A model generated the notes under the pieces. It made no database searches. It saw only the letters and a program-made list of their open reading frames with translations, and had not been told where the DNA came from. Position numbers and translations under genes: made by a program. Positions 48,363 through 62,000 of a stretch of 64,000 nt of DNA are shown piece by piece. The DNA is from Trichoplax sp. H2 (taxonomy: Eukaryota; Placozoa; Uniplacotomia; Trichoplacea): assembly GCA_003344405.1 (NCBI GenBank), contig NOWV01000023.1, positions 372,001 to 436,000 on the forward strand, in the 5' to 3' direction. Position 1 is the first letter of the stretch; every line of letters begins with the position of its first letter.

Positions 48363-51300
48363 GGGATGGTTTAATTTCGCTGTAAATTAAAGTTGAACGT
48401 AGAATAGCGGGTAGCCTGCATTTTATTTTTCAGCAGACTATGACCTAATATTGCTATTAATTAGTTAATTAAAAATCCTTAGCAAAGATCAAATGATTAT
48501 GCCTTCCCCTCATCAATACAATCAGCAATTATGATGATGATCCATAGCCTATAACCCACGCGTTACTGTCATGATAATCCTTTGTTACCATTTTAATTGT
48601 TTTTGATACCTTCTATTTCCAATATTCTCTATCTTTAGCCTCTTAGTCGATATTCAAAGGCTATTTTGATGAATAAATGATGGCCTGGATATCAGAGTTA
48701 ATGTTTTCATTATCTTGACTACAACTATCGACTATCAAACAATGATGATCATTTTATTCTTTTTTTGTTGCCACTGAGCGATTGATTCCCTTAAGGGCAA
48801 ATTATTTTAAACATCTAAGGCATGTTTTATTTTTTACCGATGCAAAAAATAACAAAAATGAACCTCTATAGTCGTGTCGATTTTGAATGACTAGGCGAGC
48901 ATCCGTTGATGAGGACAGTTTATATTTCAGCAATTTAATTTTTGGATTGCATAGATTATCCAAGGCTTAGTCATCAGGTTAATCATAAATATCCTAGCGA
49001 TCCTTAGAATAGGAAAGACTTTATAGAACAAATGCCGCCAGTATGTTTACCTTCAAGTGGCTTTGCCCGTAGGAAACGGCAATTGATTATCATTGTCTTC
49101 TGAGGTTATAATCTAAGCTAATTAGCCTGTGTTCGGCATAAGATGTTAGAATAACGATATGAGTATTTCATTCCTTGTGATATACCAATGGTTAAAAATT
49201 GTTTTAATTGGATATATGCAAGGACATACTATCTATGCAAGATTACTTAGCTATTCATCTAGTTTTTCAATAGTTATCACCATAAAATTCCTAAAGATAG
49301 CTTGCATGAATGATATATTAATATAGCACGATTAATAAAGGCTTTAATTGACACCACCTAGTTCTGTACTCTTTGAAAAATTATATTTCAAGGTAGAAAT
49401 TCAAGCTGTGATAGTGCGATTCATTTTAATCTCGGTAAAAATCAGATTAAAAGTAAAAAGTAAAAGGGCACAGTCAAAATCGAAGCTGACTGAATAAAAT
49501 AGAATTCGCCTTAATTCAATTCTATTCTTCAATCATTCATGGTAAATAAGATATTAGTTTGATTTAATCCGCATAGGGCAGACGGATATTGTAATGCTAA
49601 ATTATTCTGCTAAACATGCTATAGCATAAGTCCGGCGGTAGTCACGATTTGAATATATTATCCCTTGCGTAAATCTTTAATCTATACTCTTCATTTTAGA
49701 TAACAATTAGATAAGATTTGCTGGCGAAATTTTATAATATTTCCTAGTAAATGTTGAATGGTAAACTCCAATCATTTTTCACATATTTTATTCCATTCCC
49801 TAGTCGTAAAATTCTTATCGCATTGATATTATTACTGTAAAGCTTTATTTCGATAATTGCGAAGAGGGATAGCGCTATTGTTATATACTATACTGTATTA
49901 TGAAACTAGATTCTGGTGAAGAATTTCAAACTCAGTATCACTAGTTAATGTCACTGATAATTGTCATTCATGAGATCCTCAACAAAGATCAGGTGGTGTA
50001 TATACATCCATGATTATAAGTTTCAGAGTTAGTAGCTCAATTATTGTAGGGTTACCGGAAAATGATCATATTGATAAATAATATTTCTGTGCTATTTTAC
50101 GGGTAATGTATTTGCTTAGCGATTGTTTAATGATAGAGAAAAGAAACTCAAAATTACTTTCCATCATCTTTCGTCGCCTCTACAGCCAGGTGCATACCGC
50201 TGTATTCTTTTTTATTATTTGACATTTATTTAATGTCTATGACCACTATCGAATTATTTTGAGGAAAGTAAAATTAGACAAAATTATCTTATAAATGTAT
50301 TGATTGTTTTTAATGACGTAAAATAATAGAACAGTCTTAAACTATCGTATTCATTGCAGTAGCATGCAGGCTATTCGATCTATCCGTAAATTGAAATTCT
50401 TGTATCTATAATTTATATATTTCTAAAATATTTGTCTTTTAAATAGATTTATTGCCTTTATAATAACAAATAATGGTGCAATCTTCAACTCATATAATTA
50501 ATTATTACATCATCGATAGTCTAGTTGAAAATTTAACGCGTAAAAGCGTTTAGAACAATTTTAAATATTAACACACATGTTTAACCTACTCAAATCGTAA
50601 GCATAATTTAGAAAAAACGAGGTCAAATTATAATTTAAATTAAAATAATAATAATACTTAGGGGAGGAAATTAAATTATAAAAACATTAATAAACTGATA
50701 TTAAATTATAGTAACAAAACAGCATTTTGTCAAAAAACATGAAATCTACCATGGTACAGCAGTCGCTGCTCGATGATAATATGAAATTGAATGGGTGTTC
50801 TATACCTAACCTCATTCGCTTGATTGAATAAAAAAATGGAACAAAATAAGTTGTTTCTTATTAACAAATAGTTTATGGCCAATATCCTAAGTTGGCTGAT
50901 ACATAAGGCGCGTGAAACACACTTTCCTATGATAAAACAGAATATCTATATCATAAGTGAGGATTGAATTACGTTCTATCAGTGCCAAGGGTGTATTAAG
51001 CCGTTCCCGTAAGGGTTGATAATTCTTGAAATATAGATGGTAAATTTTATCAATAGATGTTGAAAATAATTTATAGCGTAGCTGACAGAGATTAGTTGAA
51101 TGGTAATCTTGCATTAAAATAAGACGTTATGAACGAATCAAATAGATTCCAATGACATAACTTAATTTATAAGGTTACAAATCTAATGTTTGCTAAAATT
51201 ACTTTTTTAAAAACCACTTAATAATTTTTCAAGAAAGTAAAAAAAATGAATATTTTATCATCATTAATGATGAACAGTGTTGCTGATCCAATCTTTCCAT

Positions 51301-52191
51301 TAATAGAATAACGTTAGATTACAGTACATAAATGAGATAAGTTAATAACCGTTGCAATAAAATGGGGCTTATTTTACCTAGGCAATAGCAATCATGTAAA
51401 TCAAAACATATTTAATTGGTCAAGACAGTAGCTAAGCATTCTCAAAAAACGATTGCTTCAAATATCTATCACTTGATTGAAAGCATCTACCGATTAAATT
51501 GAAATCAATGACAAAAACTAATACATACTTAATAGAAAATATTCAAAACAATTCATGCTGCCATCGCGGCAATCTTTAAAGTTAAAAGAAGTCGATTGAA
51601 ATAGTGTAATTCGTAGGTAAAATTTTTTAAGCTATAATTTTATGGTGTTCTATTGGATAAACTTGTAAAATGGCCTACGAAACAGATAGTCTTAAAGGTT
51701 CAAGATAATAAATAAAAGCGCCATAACAAGGAAATTATCTTCTTTTTCTCTTAAACGACTGAATAATGGTAATGTACAACCTGTATATAAGAATATTACT
51801 ATCACATCAAGTTTAAAAATTGAATTGAGCAGGATAAAATGGACTATTGCCTGATCTCAAAGTGTTATTTTTATCCGAGCATAAATTGTAATTTTGATTT
51901 GTGTAGACTAGCAATGTTGCCGCCTCTTTTCTTAATATCAGCCGCCTTTTGCACAGAGTTTGAGAAATGAAAGATGATCATTTATAGGTTCTGCTGATAT
52001 TTAAGTCGAACTTGTTGATAGATATCGATTTTACGAGTACTGCCAGGTAGATTTTGCCTAATTTTCATGGATTTACAAGTTGGATTATCTCCTTACGAAG
52101 AATACCAGGATAGAATGCCATTCATCACTGGCACATCAACGATATTTCAATTCAATTTATTTTCAATACTTTTGGAAATTTTACTTCTATA

Positions 52192-52197
52192 TTTATT
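52192..52197 (-). promoter_or_regulatory. putative goosecoid poly(A) signal
   Basis: AATAAA on the minus strand lies about 33 bases beyond the homeobox gene's stop codon. A second copy lies at about 52157. Chance occurrence is likely in this composition; location is the sole support. Confidence 0.4.
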
Positions 52198-52229
52198 GTC
52201 TCATCTGATGTGATATATCTATCTTTAAA

Positions 52230-55200
52230 TTACTTCAATAAGGCCATTTTCGAATCATTGTCGCTTAAAGAATCCGATGAATCTGATGATTCTGATGGCT
52301 CATCCAATTGAAGTTTACCTACATCTGATTTGAGAGTTTCCTTGAATTCTGAAAGAGTCAATCGTTGACGGACCCTGTTAGCAGGTATTGACGTATGATT
52401 ATCATGATATTCTTTCACCGATTCTGGCTTGGCTTCGCTTTCTTTAGAAGCCAGATGACCAGGATTGTCCGCAATAGGTTTATTGTCTTCATTACAACTT
52501 GATCGAGCCAATCGAGAGTGGTTTGGGTGCTGATCTTCATAATCTAAGTCTGCCGATTCTGCCTTGGATACGCCATCTGTTTCGGCTTCATTTTCTTTAG
52601 ATATCAGATGGTTATATTTCTCCTTCAAACCCATTGATTTTATATAATCTCTGATTTCGCGCCTTTCTTTTCTAGATTTAGCTCGACGGTTTTTGAACCA
52701 AACCTATTAAATATCATGGAATATGATTTTAAGGTTCTATTTCTATAATTGATAATTAGGCTAACTATTTACAGTATCTTTTCTTAATTCTTGACTACAG
52801 CATTTATACCCTTACTAAATGTACTAATGTAGTTGGAATCAAAATGAGGAGAGAGAAATTAAAGATTCTGTCGAGTTCAAATATTGCAAAATTGATTTTA
52901 AGCAGCATTGTTGAAAGTTAGATTGAAATTAATAGCCTTATGAAGGATTATATTAGTCGTAAATAAGCTAATCCAGATAATTGGTGATAATTGAGGTATG
53001 CGTTTTGTATTGCTTTAGAACATCTTTTATACATTCAATTCAACTTGTATTTTTGTACTTTAATCCTATTGGTATCGAGCTGAAGATGAACAAGATGTCT
53101 CATGTTTTTGTTGTAGGAATAAAATGTTCATCTACAGTACGATCCATTGCGCGTTTAAAATTGATTGCGTTTAAATTTCAAAATGAATTAATTGGGAGTT
53201 AGTAAAAGTTGAGATAAATCAACGATTTTAATTAGGAATGATCCAAAATGAGACTGAAAGGGAGTTTTATCGTTACTTATATTGATAAACGAGCACTGGT
53301 ATAGACTACGATAATTTGTTAATTAATTAGGCTAGCTAAACCAGTTGAATGTATTGAATTTCTGAATGGGATTACATCATTATTATCGCTAGGCACAAGA
53401 TGGAGCCAAATAAAAGTCAATTAGCAAGGCTATTGCTTCAAACAATGCAACTTGATTAGCTTATTAAATATCCCTGAGGATAGAAGAGAACCGATAGGAG
53501 ATGGCGAACAATGCCATCGTAGTTCTATTCATTTTCCAAACTTAAAATAACAAAGCCATAACGATGTTGATCAATGGATTCCATGCTTGTAAGTTAGAGG
53601 TAATGAAATGTAAATTAATGAACTCTAAATTAATTGTATGTAAAAATTTTACAACTTGACTAAAAGTCCAATTTTCATGAAGTAGAGAAATTTTTGAAAT
53701 TGATATTCATGTCTATTACAGCATAGCAACGATCCTTCAGTAGGATTGGTAAAAATAGATGAAATTGTTCTTTAATAGGTTAACTAAAAATATCTGATTT
53801 ATGCCATGGAGTGGAGGCACAAGTTAGGGCTCATATTGATGAATTGAATACTATAATATTATTGTCGAAGCCGCTAAAGAAGACAATTTAGTACTTTACT
53901 TAATCGAAAATCCTACAGGCTGTTATTTCATCTCTGATAGTTAGTATTATTCTTGTTATTCACAGTGAACTTCTATACATAGAAGCCTGCTTTGTCTATT
54001 ATTTAAAACATGTTTTAAGTTGATAGCGATATATGAAACTGTTTTGATTCACCTTCTGCTCGAAAAGATGGAATTAATAGGCCAACTGAACCTGATCTAT
54101 AATTTGAATCATTTTAGATTAACATGTACGAATACTGCTGTTGTACGGTAGACTTGTTAATATCTACTATAGTTTTCAAATAATAAGATTAACAAACAAA
54201 AGGGCAAAATAAAAAGCAAATAGCAGTTGCAACTATAGGTGAAAAACGAGAAAATTAGTTTATAATTTTTTCGCTTCCCTTTAACGGCTAAATAGGTGCT
54301 AGCTAATGATATATAAGTATAAGCTCAGGATAGAGCCGTAGAGTTATCTTTAAAGTAAGATAAATTAAAATAGTCGAATAATAGTAATAGTAATTGTAGT
54401 ATAAGATATAATTAGAAAATTCTTAGTTTAAAATCGTTTCTAGACTGGAATGCATAGGGTGTTTATTTCCTTAAATTAAGAATGGATAAATAGCTATAAT
54501 ATTAAATCCGGATTACTGCAAATTTAGTTGTAAGTCATAAGTCAATATTTCCGTCAAGACATTATCCATTCTGTGGCTGTTATGGGGAATAATGGGTTGT
54601 ATCATATGAAACTAGATTAATCTGTTGCAAAAGATCCCAGTTATAATTGGCGCGATATCTTAGTACCGCACAAAATCGTGAATATGAAAAGATGTCATAG
54701 TAATTTATTATTGATTAAAAATAGGCAATTAAATACTGTATGATTGCTTTATTGTTATTTAATATAATTTTACTACCCGAACTGTTTAGTCATTGCCATG
54801 ATGGCATAATTTACCTCGACTCGCTCTTCTTTTAAATCGATTTTTTGAGCTATTCGTTCTCGCATCGTGACATCGGGATATTGCGTTTGTTCGTACAATT
54901 TCTCCAATTCAGCTATTTGTTCATCGGTGAAGATAGTTCGATGTCTTCTTTTCCTTTTCTGATTTTTACCGTAGTCAGCATAGTTCAAAGCAGGATGATT
55001 ATTAGGTGGAAAATAAGGTATGCCTCGCATACCTGCGTGGGGTATCGACAGTTGGCTTAGTGCTGGGTGAGAAAGAGCTGTGGATGCTGTCGGTAGATGT
55101 GATAATCCAAATGGTGGAGCTGTAGGTAATCCTGCTGTTCTATAACTATAATTATAATTTGGACTGCTTAATGGAGCGGTCGTGACAAGACGATTTGCCG

Positions 55201-56035
55201 TAGGGTTTTCAAAGTACGACATAGGATATTTAATAGGAAGAGATCGCGGATCTGGTGTATATCGATGATTAGGGATTGAATTATAAGTCAATGGAGTTGC
55301 ATGATGAGGAACTGCTTCAGGTGGCGGCATCATACCACCACTCATAGCCATACAACTGGCAACCACTGTAACAGAAAGTTTCGGATAAATTATTTCCATA
55401 TTATCATTAAGAGAACGATTTCATATTGTGTATGGTACTGGACAGCAGAGTCGAAATAATTAATTTAAAATAAAGTAATTTAGTGATCAATAATGGCTAA
55501 CTCACTATCGTTATTTCGACTAATAATAGCATTCTATTTTAGCCATGAAATTTAAAAAATATAAAGCTTTTCTCAGATAACAATATAAGATGATTTTCCA
55601 ATAAGAGAGAAACTAACAATTGATATAAATAGATAAATGATGACGCTATCTATAAGATTAACTGGATAAATTAGAGAAGATGATTTTTTACTATTCTTTG
55701 TATTCTATAAGAGTAGTACTGTGTTGCAAAGGTGTAATTAGAGAAGTCTATAATAAATTAAAGATCGATTTATTGAATTGCAGATAATAGCCATCTACGT
55801 AAAAATGCTAATATCGCTCAGCTACAAATTAGTCGAATTGATTGATTTTTATAGTTATACTCGAGTTTGCAAGAGTAAACATGCTTGCTGATTTACCTGG
55901 AGTTATATCATTTGTTGCTCGGTAGTGAGCTATAGCTTCTGGCATTGTTGGAAGCCGCTTTAGCCACGGTGTAGTATTAGGCTCATCAGACGATAAAAGG
56001 CTGTCAATACTGAAGCGCTTGCTATCTACTGCCAT
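52230..56035 (-). CDS. GSC: goosecoid-like PRD-class K50 homeobox transcription factor
   Basis: Minus-strand exons: 55897-56035, 54815-55365, 52230-52703; phases join to 387 residues. It is a nuclear DNA-binding repressor candidate. Seen: an N-terminal eh1/Groucho-binding-like motif FSIDSLL (8-14), a Pro/Tyr/Asn/Ser-rich middle, and a homeodomain at about 185-244. The homeodomain reads [11 protein letters not shown] at its start and [15 protein letters not shown] at its recognition helix, with Lys at homeodomain position 50 (residue 234), the bicoid/Otx/Gsc type. A Ser/Asp-rich acidic C-terminus ([14 protein letters not shown]) follows. The [10 protein letters not shown] block, K50 and the N-terminal eh1 favour goosecoid over Otx or Pitx; there is no OAR motif at the C-terminus. 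The homeodomain is interrupted between positions 46 and 47 by a 2.1-kb intron (52704-54814). Start codon: first in-frame ATG, closely followed by the eh1 motif. Vertebrate Gsc is shorter (~257 residues); the extra length is middle and tail. Confidence 0.9.
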
Positions 56036-59000
56036 TTTAAAAAATTCTCTCCAAGACACTTATAGCAATAACATAGAATGCAGGAAGTAAAATTTTAAAG
56101 TAAAAGTCTATAGCTTTTACTTTTCTATTGAGGTACTGATTCCTAAATAATTTTAGGAATTAATTATATTCTTTCAATTAGGAAGTATGGAAAATTAAAT
56201 TGGTCAAATCAATGATACAATCCAATCGGTTAAATATTCTTATATTGGCTGCTTTTAAATTGGATTCGCAATCGGCAATTCTATTCAATATTTCGAACAG
56301 GATGCAACAGGTGTTAAAATAGCGTTGATAGTAGAAGAGATTTGAACCGTATTTAAAGGAATTCTTGTTGATCAAGTTGAACTGAACAGGTCATTACCGG
56401 AAATTTTTTTATTGGTTATATCAGTAGAATAGAATGATATGGAAAGGAAAAAATTAGATAGAAGAAGGCTAAATACATTTTTGAAAGAATAATTATTCTA
56501 CTTATAAATATTTTTTCAAGAGTTAGTGCATTAATAAACAGAGTCATGATAGAATGTGAACTTACATGAAAACACAGAAGGAATATTCGAAATTCAACTC
56601 AATTTGATGAAGATATCCCAGAAATGACTTTACAAGGTATAACTTTCTTTCAGTATTGATGATATCATTAGAGTAAACTGATGAAGAACGAAGAAAGTAA
56701 TTTGGGCACAAGAGCAGACTGATTCAATTTTTAATCTAGTTTTTCCTCTAAACAGTAGCAGTAAGTAAATTGAGACGGTAAAGAAATTAGTCAGGAAACT
56801 AATACATATTCAACGCGATGGTAGTGACTAGACGTGCAGGAGAAAAAGTGTTACCCAATGTTGATATGTCCACAGTAATTATAGCATGTTTAAACAATGA
56901 TGGAATTGATTTGTTACGATAAATGTGGTACTGTTAGAATAATATCATTAATGTGCAGTCATAGTCGTCACGCAACCTTTTACTCATAGTCAGCCCACTA
57001 GGTAAACAACGTATTATTACCAATCCGATTGATTATAATGATGAATAGAATGGCATTCTTTTTCTATACGTTATGTATTTTTGATGAGACGTTAAGGGGA
57101 AAGAAAAGAAATAAAGTTGACTTATATTAGCATATAGTATGTCCAGATAGTCTTATTTGAGAAGGTGTGGGAAATTCCAAAAATTTTCAAAAGTTAGCCA
57201 TAGATAGTATGAAATTAAGTTGTTACGGAGCATGAAATAGTTTCTTTCTCTATGTCAATTTATAAGTAACAATTTTTTTCTTTATCTCCTCCTCTTTTTT
57301 CCTAATATTTCCCCAATATTATGACAGTAAGCTCAATTATTATTTTTTGCCTTTAAGTAAGTTGATACTAATACTATTTAATACTGTATTTTAGGAGTTA
57401 AAAAAACAAATGCAATAGTGATCATCATGATAAAACTGTTGAGATAGATAATATCATCAATTAATCGATTGATTGTTAGATTACGGACTCATTTCATAGG
57501 CATTGTTACTAAATAGTTTAGTTAGATGATGAACTTAATGATTAAATTAATGAAAATAATAATAATCGTCGCTATGATGATAAAGAAGATAAAAAAGATC
57601 TCATTTCAACTTAGTTGAAAAGATGGACCGTCAAAGAAATGCTGATACAATTAATTGTCATGCAGATTGCAATTTTTTTTGCACTATTTTCCATTTCTCT
57701 GGTATACCAATACATAGTATTTATCACGATGAAAAGATACGTAGTTCTGAGGGAAATGAAGAGGGGAGTGGAAGAAAAACAATTCAAAGTATCATCATCA
57801 TCAAATAAAGCTAAGCAGTTTGAATATTGCACAATAATGAAAGAATGCCTAGACCTAAAAACAATATGGTTTTGATTGATTGTTGCCAATTCAATGAAAT
57901 CTAGTTATTTATTTTTTGGCATGGCATTCGTATGTTAACATTAATCAGACGGTCATCAACTATTTTATGATTATAGTCAAGTCTTTGTTCATGATATCTT
58001 TAGCATGTTATGAAAGGAATATGTTGTGTTTAATATCAATTATTGTTATACTGGTAGCTTCATAAATCGATTCAAAGCGTTTATCTATACATTGCCAATT
58101 ACAACTACTATACAAGTACTCATATCAGTGGGGCTAGAAAAGCTATTTATTACATTTAATGAGCTACTTCCCGAGCGATCGTTATTGTCCACACCAACTA
58201 TTCAAACAGATGATTGTTGTATTGCTATGGTGGAAATATAATCACAATATCAGTACTCCACGTAAATCAGTTATTAGTATTGATTACTACAGGCGATATA
58301 ATTTTTTATCATAAGCAAGTATAGTAATGATATAAAATTTTCACATTGATGATGAAGGTCTCGATTAACAAGTGTTATCAAATCTATTCGGTGGCTACGG
58401 TTTTATCTCTATCACAATTAAATAAAAATCTATTTTCGAGTAACTACTTCCTTGTTGATATTCAGTTTTCGATATACCCAATTTACCGGTAATTACATAG
58501 TTCTTTCATTAGATTATACTCTATTATCAATAGTAATGAAAAAGATTAGACTGAATGTTGATTAGCTCCACGATAAATTACCGACATAGTAAATAAGAAT
58601 TATCATGATCCTATTTTCTATGCCGTTTCATTAATTATTTTTTTCAACATAGTTTGTAAACTAGATTTAATTTCAGTATAGTTCTACATTAGGCTTCAAT
58701 AGAAGCCAATAACGATAACAGAGCTAAAAAATCGGGCAATGCTATTAAAGAATAACTACCATAACTTTAGCTTACATTATACAATTTATATTGACGTATT
58801 TTACTGAAAAAATGATGCTACACACTTTGTAACCATGCTGGTCTAGGTCGTTATCATTAAGCCTTTATCATTTTTATTGAGTATTCAGGATATGTATTAC
58901 GGGAATCGTTTTATATATTGTGCAATATATTATTCTATTTCGCAAATTTAAGCGAGTACAGTGTAGTATACATTAACTTGATAAATACCTTGCAATAATA

Positions 59001-62000
59001 GTTTTAAAAAGGATCAGCTTCTAAATTACTAATTTTATTTTATTACAGTAATAACTGTATTTACAGCAATAGCTTGATAGCATATGCTAATGCTGGTTAC
59101 TCATGCCGTAGATTACAGACAGTTCTCTAGTTCCATTTAGAAGATTCTTTTCTCATATTCATCCTCCTCAAAATGCAGACTACTATTTTAAAGACAGAAC
59201 TGGTGCTAGAGCTATTAGAGTGAGGCCATGCCATATTTTCATTACATGGTGTCATCGGTAGCTACTTTTAAGGGCGTAGATTATAGTTATTTACAAAAGG
59301 TAGCCTAGGATGGCTATTTATTTCCTCGTGTCTTTTTAATGTGAATTATGATTGCTTTTACAGGATAATAGAATATCCTGATTCTGAAATCTTTTCTAAC
59401 CATGATGCGCTAGTAATGATCCCAAGAAGAAGTCTTAGCTACAGCAAAAACTAGCAGAATTTCATTAATACTAATATTACACAATTGATACGAAAGCCAA
59501 GATTGTCTCTAGTCACTGATATGAAAGGGGAAGTTTAGATCGCATTACTATTTTAGGTGATCCACATAAAAGTGAATAACTACAACAACAATTAACAACA
59601 AGGTACTTCATGATATATTCATTTTAATCAAAAGCTTTAATTTGATCAGGGTAATCTTAATTTCTTATTTTTGTTGTATTTGTTTTACGTCAGACAAATT
59701 CATTCTCTTCCTTAGCCGATTACGATGACAACAGCTGATGATTTTTTTTATATCAATTTCAATTCTTGAATATACAAACGTCATGATAGACTTAATTGGC
59801 TCTTTAACACATTCATGTTTGGTTTCAATAACAATTCTTAATTGATGTTGTCAATCGGATATCATTAAATGCCTTCTCAAATACTTTAATTCGCGGTAGC
59901 TAAAATAAAATACATTATTCAATTAATAGCAAGCCCTTCTAACCAAGATGACTAATTGATTATTGCATTGTTGATTTAATTCAATAAATTGTTAATGATC
60001 ACCTTATTGTTTTTCATTCAAATGATGATGACATTGTTTACGTGTATTGTCTGTAGGGATAAGATCGTAGATAGTGAGATAGATAGATTAGTGGGTGCAA
60101 TATGTAATGTCAAAATAAATATAATCATACCATCTTGGCTCGAAATAGATATGTCCAGTATTGTTTTAATAGTGTCAGAGTCGGAGGATTAGCATATCAT
60201 TTTTGAAGATGATGATAACAATATAGGTTATTCAAGACCCCGATCATAGTCGAATAGTAGTGGATCAATCGTATTAGGTAAAGTCTGCACTACAACTGCA
60301 AATGTGTAATCGATATGTTAATGAGAAGAAGTCGCGTTGGAAGAATAAGGAATCCAATCGAAATCTGTTCAGCAGACAGTATGTAAAGTATTAAACGATT
60401 TTGTCTCGATAATCGTCGACTTTGTTAACATAAGGTCGAATGGCACAATATTGCTAGAATTCATCGGCATCATTTGTGTACAATTAAGGCGTCGCATGAT
60501 AGCTCTTTGTTATGTTGTAAATAAACAGATCAATTGTTGTAATATTTTGGAGAATTAGATCCATACCATCTTAGCTTTGCTATCTTTGCACTAATGCAGG
60601 CAGTAGTAAACTTATACTACTGGAAAATTAAGAACTATGATCTAATATACAATCAACAATATGAAATGATTATGTTGACGTAGATTAGGGGTAAATAGAT
60701 GAAAAATAAAATATGAACAAGTTTGAAAAAATTTTGCAATTTACACTCTTTCAGATAGAAACAATTTTTATCTATGGACATATTAATACATAAACACGTA
60801 CATTTATACTGTACATACATTGGATTAAATATTGAATTTTACATCTTTAATATGATATGTGAATTTTATTTGTTAATTCATAACAAGTCTTATCGAATAG
60901 TAACAGTTTAACAGCGGATTTACAAGACTGATTGTGATAAATAATGATAAATCGTAACAGAAATAATATCCGGACAACTTGTTAATATCTATATACGGTA
61001 CAATACTAAAGTTGAGAAGGAACAGGATTGGACATATTGACAACCGTCCTGATAAATGGTGTTTTCAAGTATCATGAGATATAGCAACGAAGTTAAGTAT
61101 TTGTCATAGTTACATAAGAGTTATTAAATATTACGACGTTGATCATAAAATGACAACCATATATTATACGAGCAAAACTCGTAAACTAGCCAAACCCTAA
61201 CATTAGCCAGATATGACCTGTAATTAAAGGGCGGAATTTTGATTATGCCATCAGTTTGAAGAAATCATTTAAACGATTGAAACGAGGTATAATATCGATG
61301 GATTCATGACTTGAAATATCTTTATCGTTTATATTACATAAGGATAATTTGGCATAAAAAACTGTAGGAGACCGTAGCGCTATTTTGATACACCAATATT
61401 CTTATATTGATAAAAAGTCGTAATCTCATGTTTTATAGATCTAAATTTTAGTTACACGCAAGAATGAGCTGTGAAGTAACTAGTATATTTCTGTAATCGT
61501 GATTATACCGTAGGCCGCCGTTTACAATTGCTTATACAGCATTAACAAAGCGAGATGCATACGGTTATACATCTTTCCGTACGGCACTATTCGGTGACCA
61601 AATCATTCGTATGATATGCTGTAGTTATGCTACTTCTAATCATCGGCATCTCTAGTAATCGCTGTAAAATTAGATAGGATTAACTAAAGTAGCTACTTCG
61701 ATAACGTAATGTCTTGCCAACTAGCGCTATAAACAATTTATAAAGGCATTGAACTTTTTTTTGTAAAAATGCCAATTGCAAATGAAGGAGGGGCCAAATT
61801 TAAGTAATTCAAAACGCTTTGATACAACTAATCTTTTCGCTAGACCGATAGAAACACATTTATTAACTATAATAATCTTATAAGCAGTTAAATGATGACT
61901 ATTTTTGTGAAAATGCTAGTAATGTGATGATTGGAGATGGATAGCTTTAAGATTGTGTTTTAAAACAAGATCAAAGCTTTTCAACGTAATTTGCATTTTT

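Larger units (their letters stand above)
45066..52229. other. gene-poor region CMTR1-goosecoid
   Basis: There are 7.2 kb with no exon I can support on either strand. Open frames at 47.6-47.85 kb overlap in two frames and look like AT-rich chance frames. The only notable simple sequence is the GAA/GAT run at 48.31-48.36 kb. Being next to a developmental homeobox gene, it could hold regulatory elements, but I see no specific one. Confidence 0.5.

Noticed and set aside
48280-48384. Acidic last exon (E-run, D-run, RDGLISL, stop)
   Set aside because: No upstream exon in phase or promoter found, and the peptide arises from a trinucleotide microsatellite.
57611-58241. Candidate small proteins on both strands near 57.6-58.2 kb
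   Set aside because: Three mutually overlapping frames on two strands, none with coding-like composition or recognised domains.
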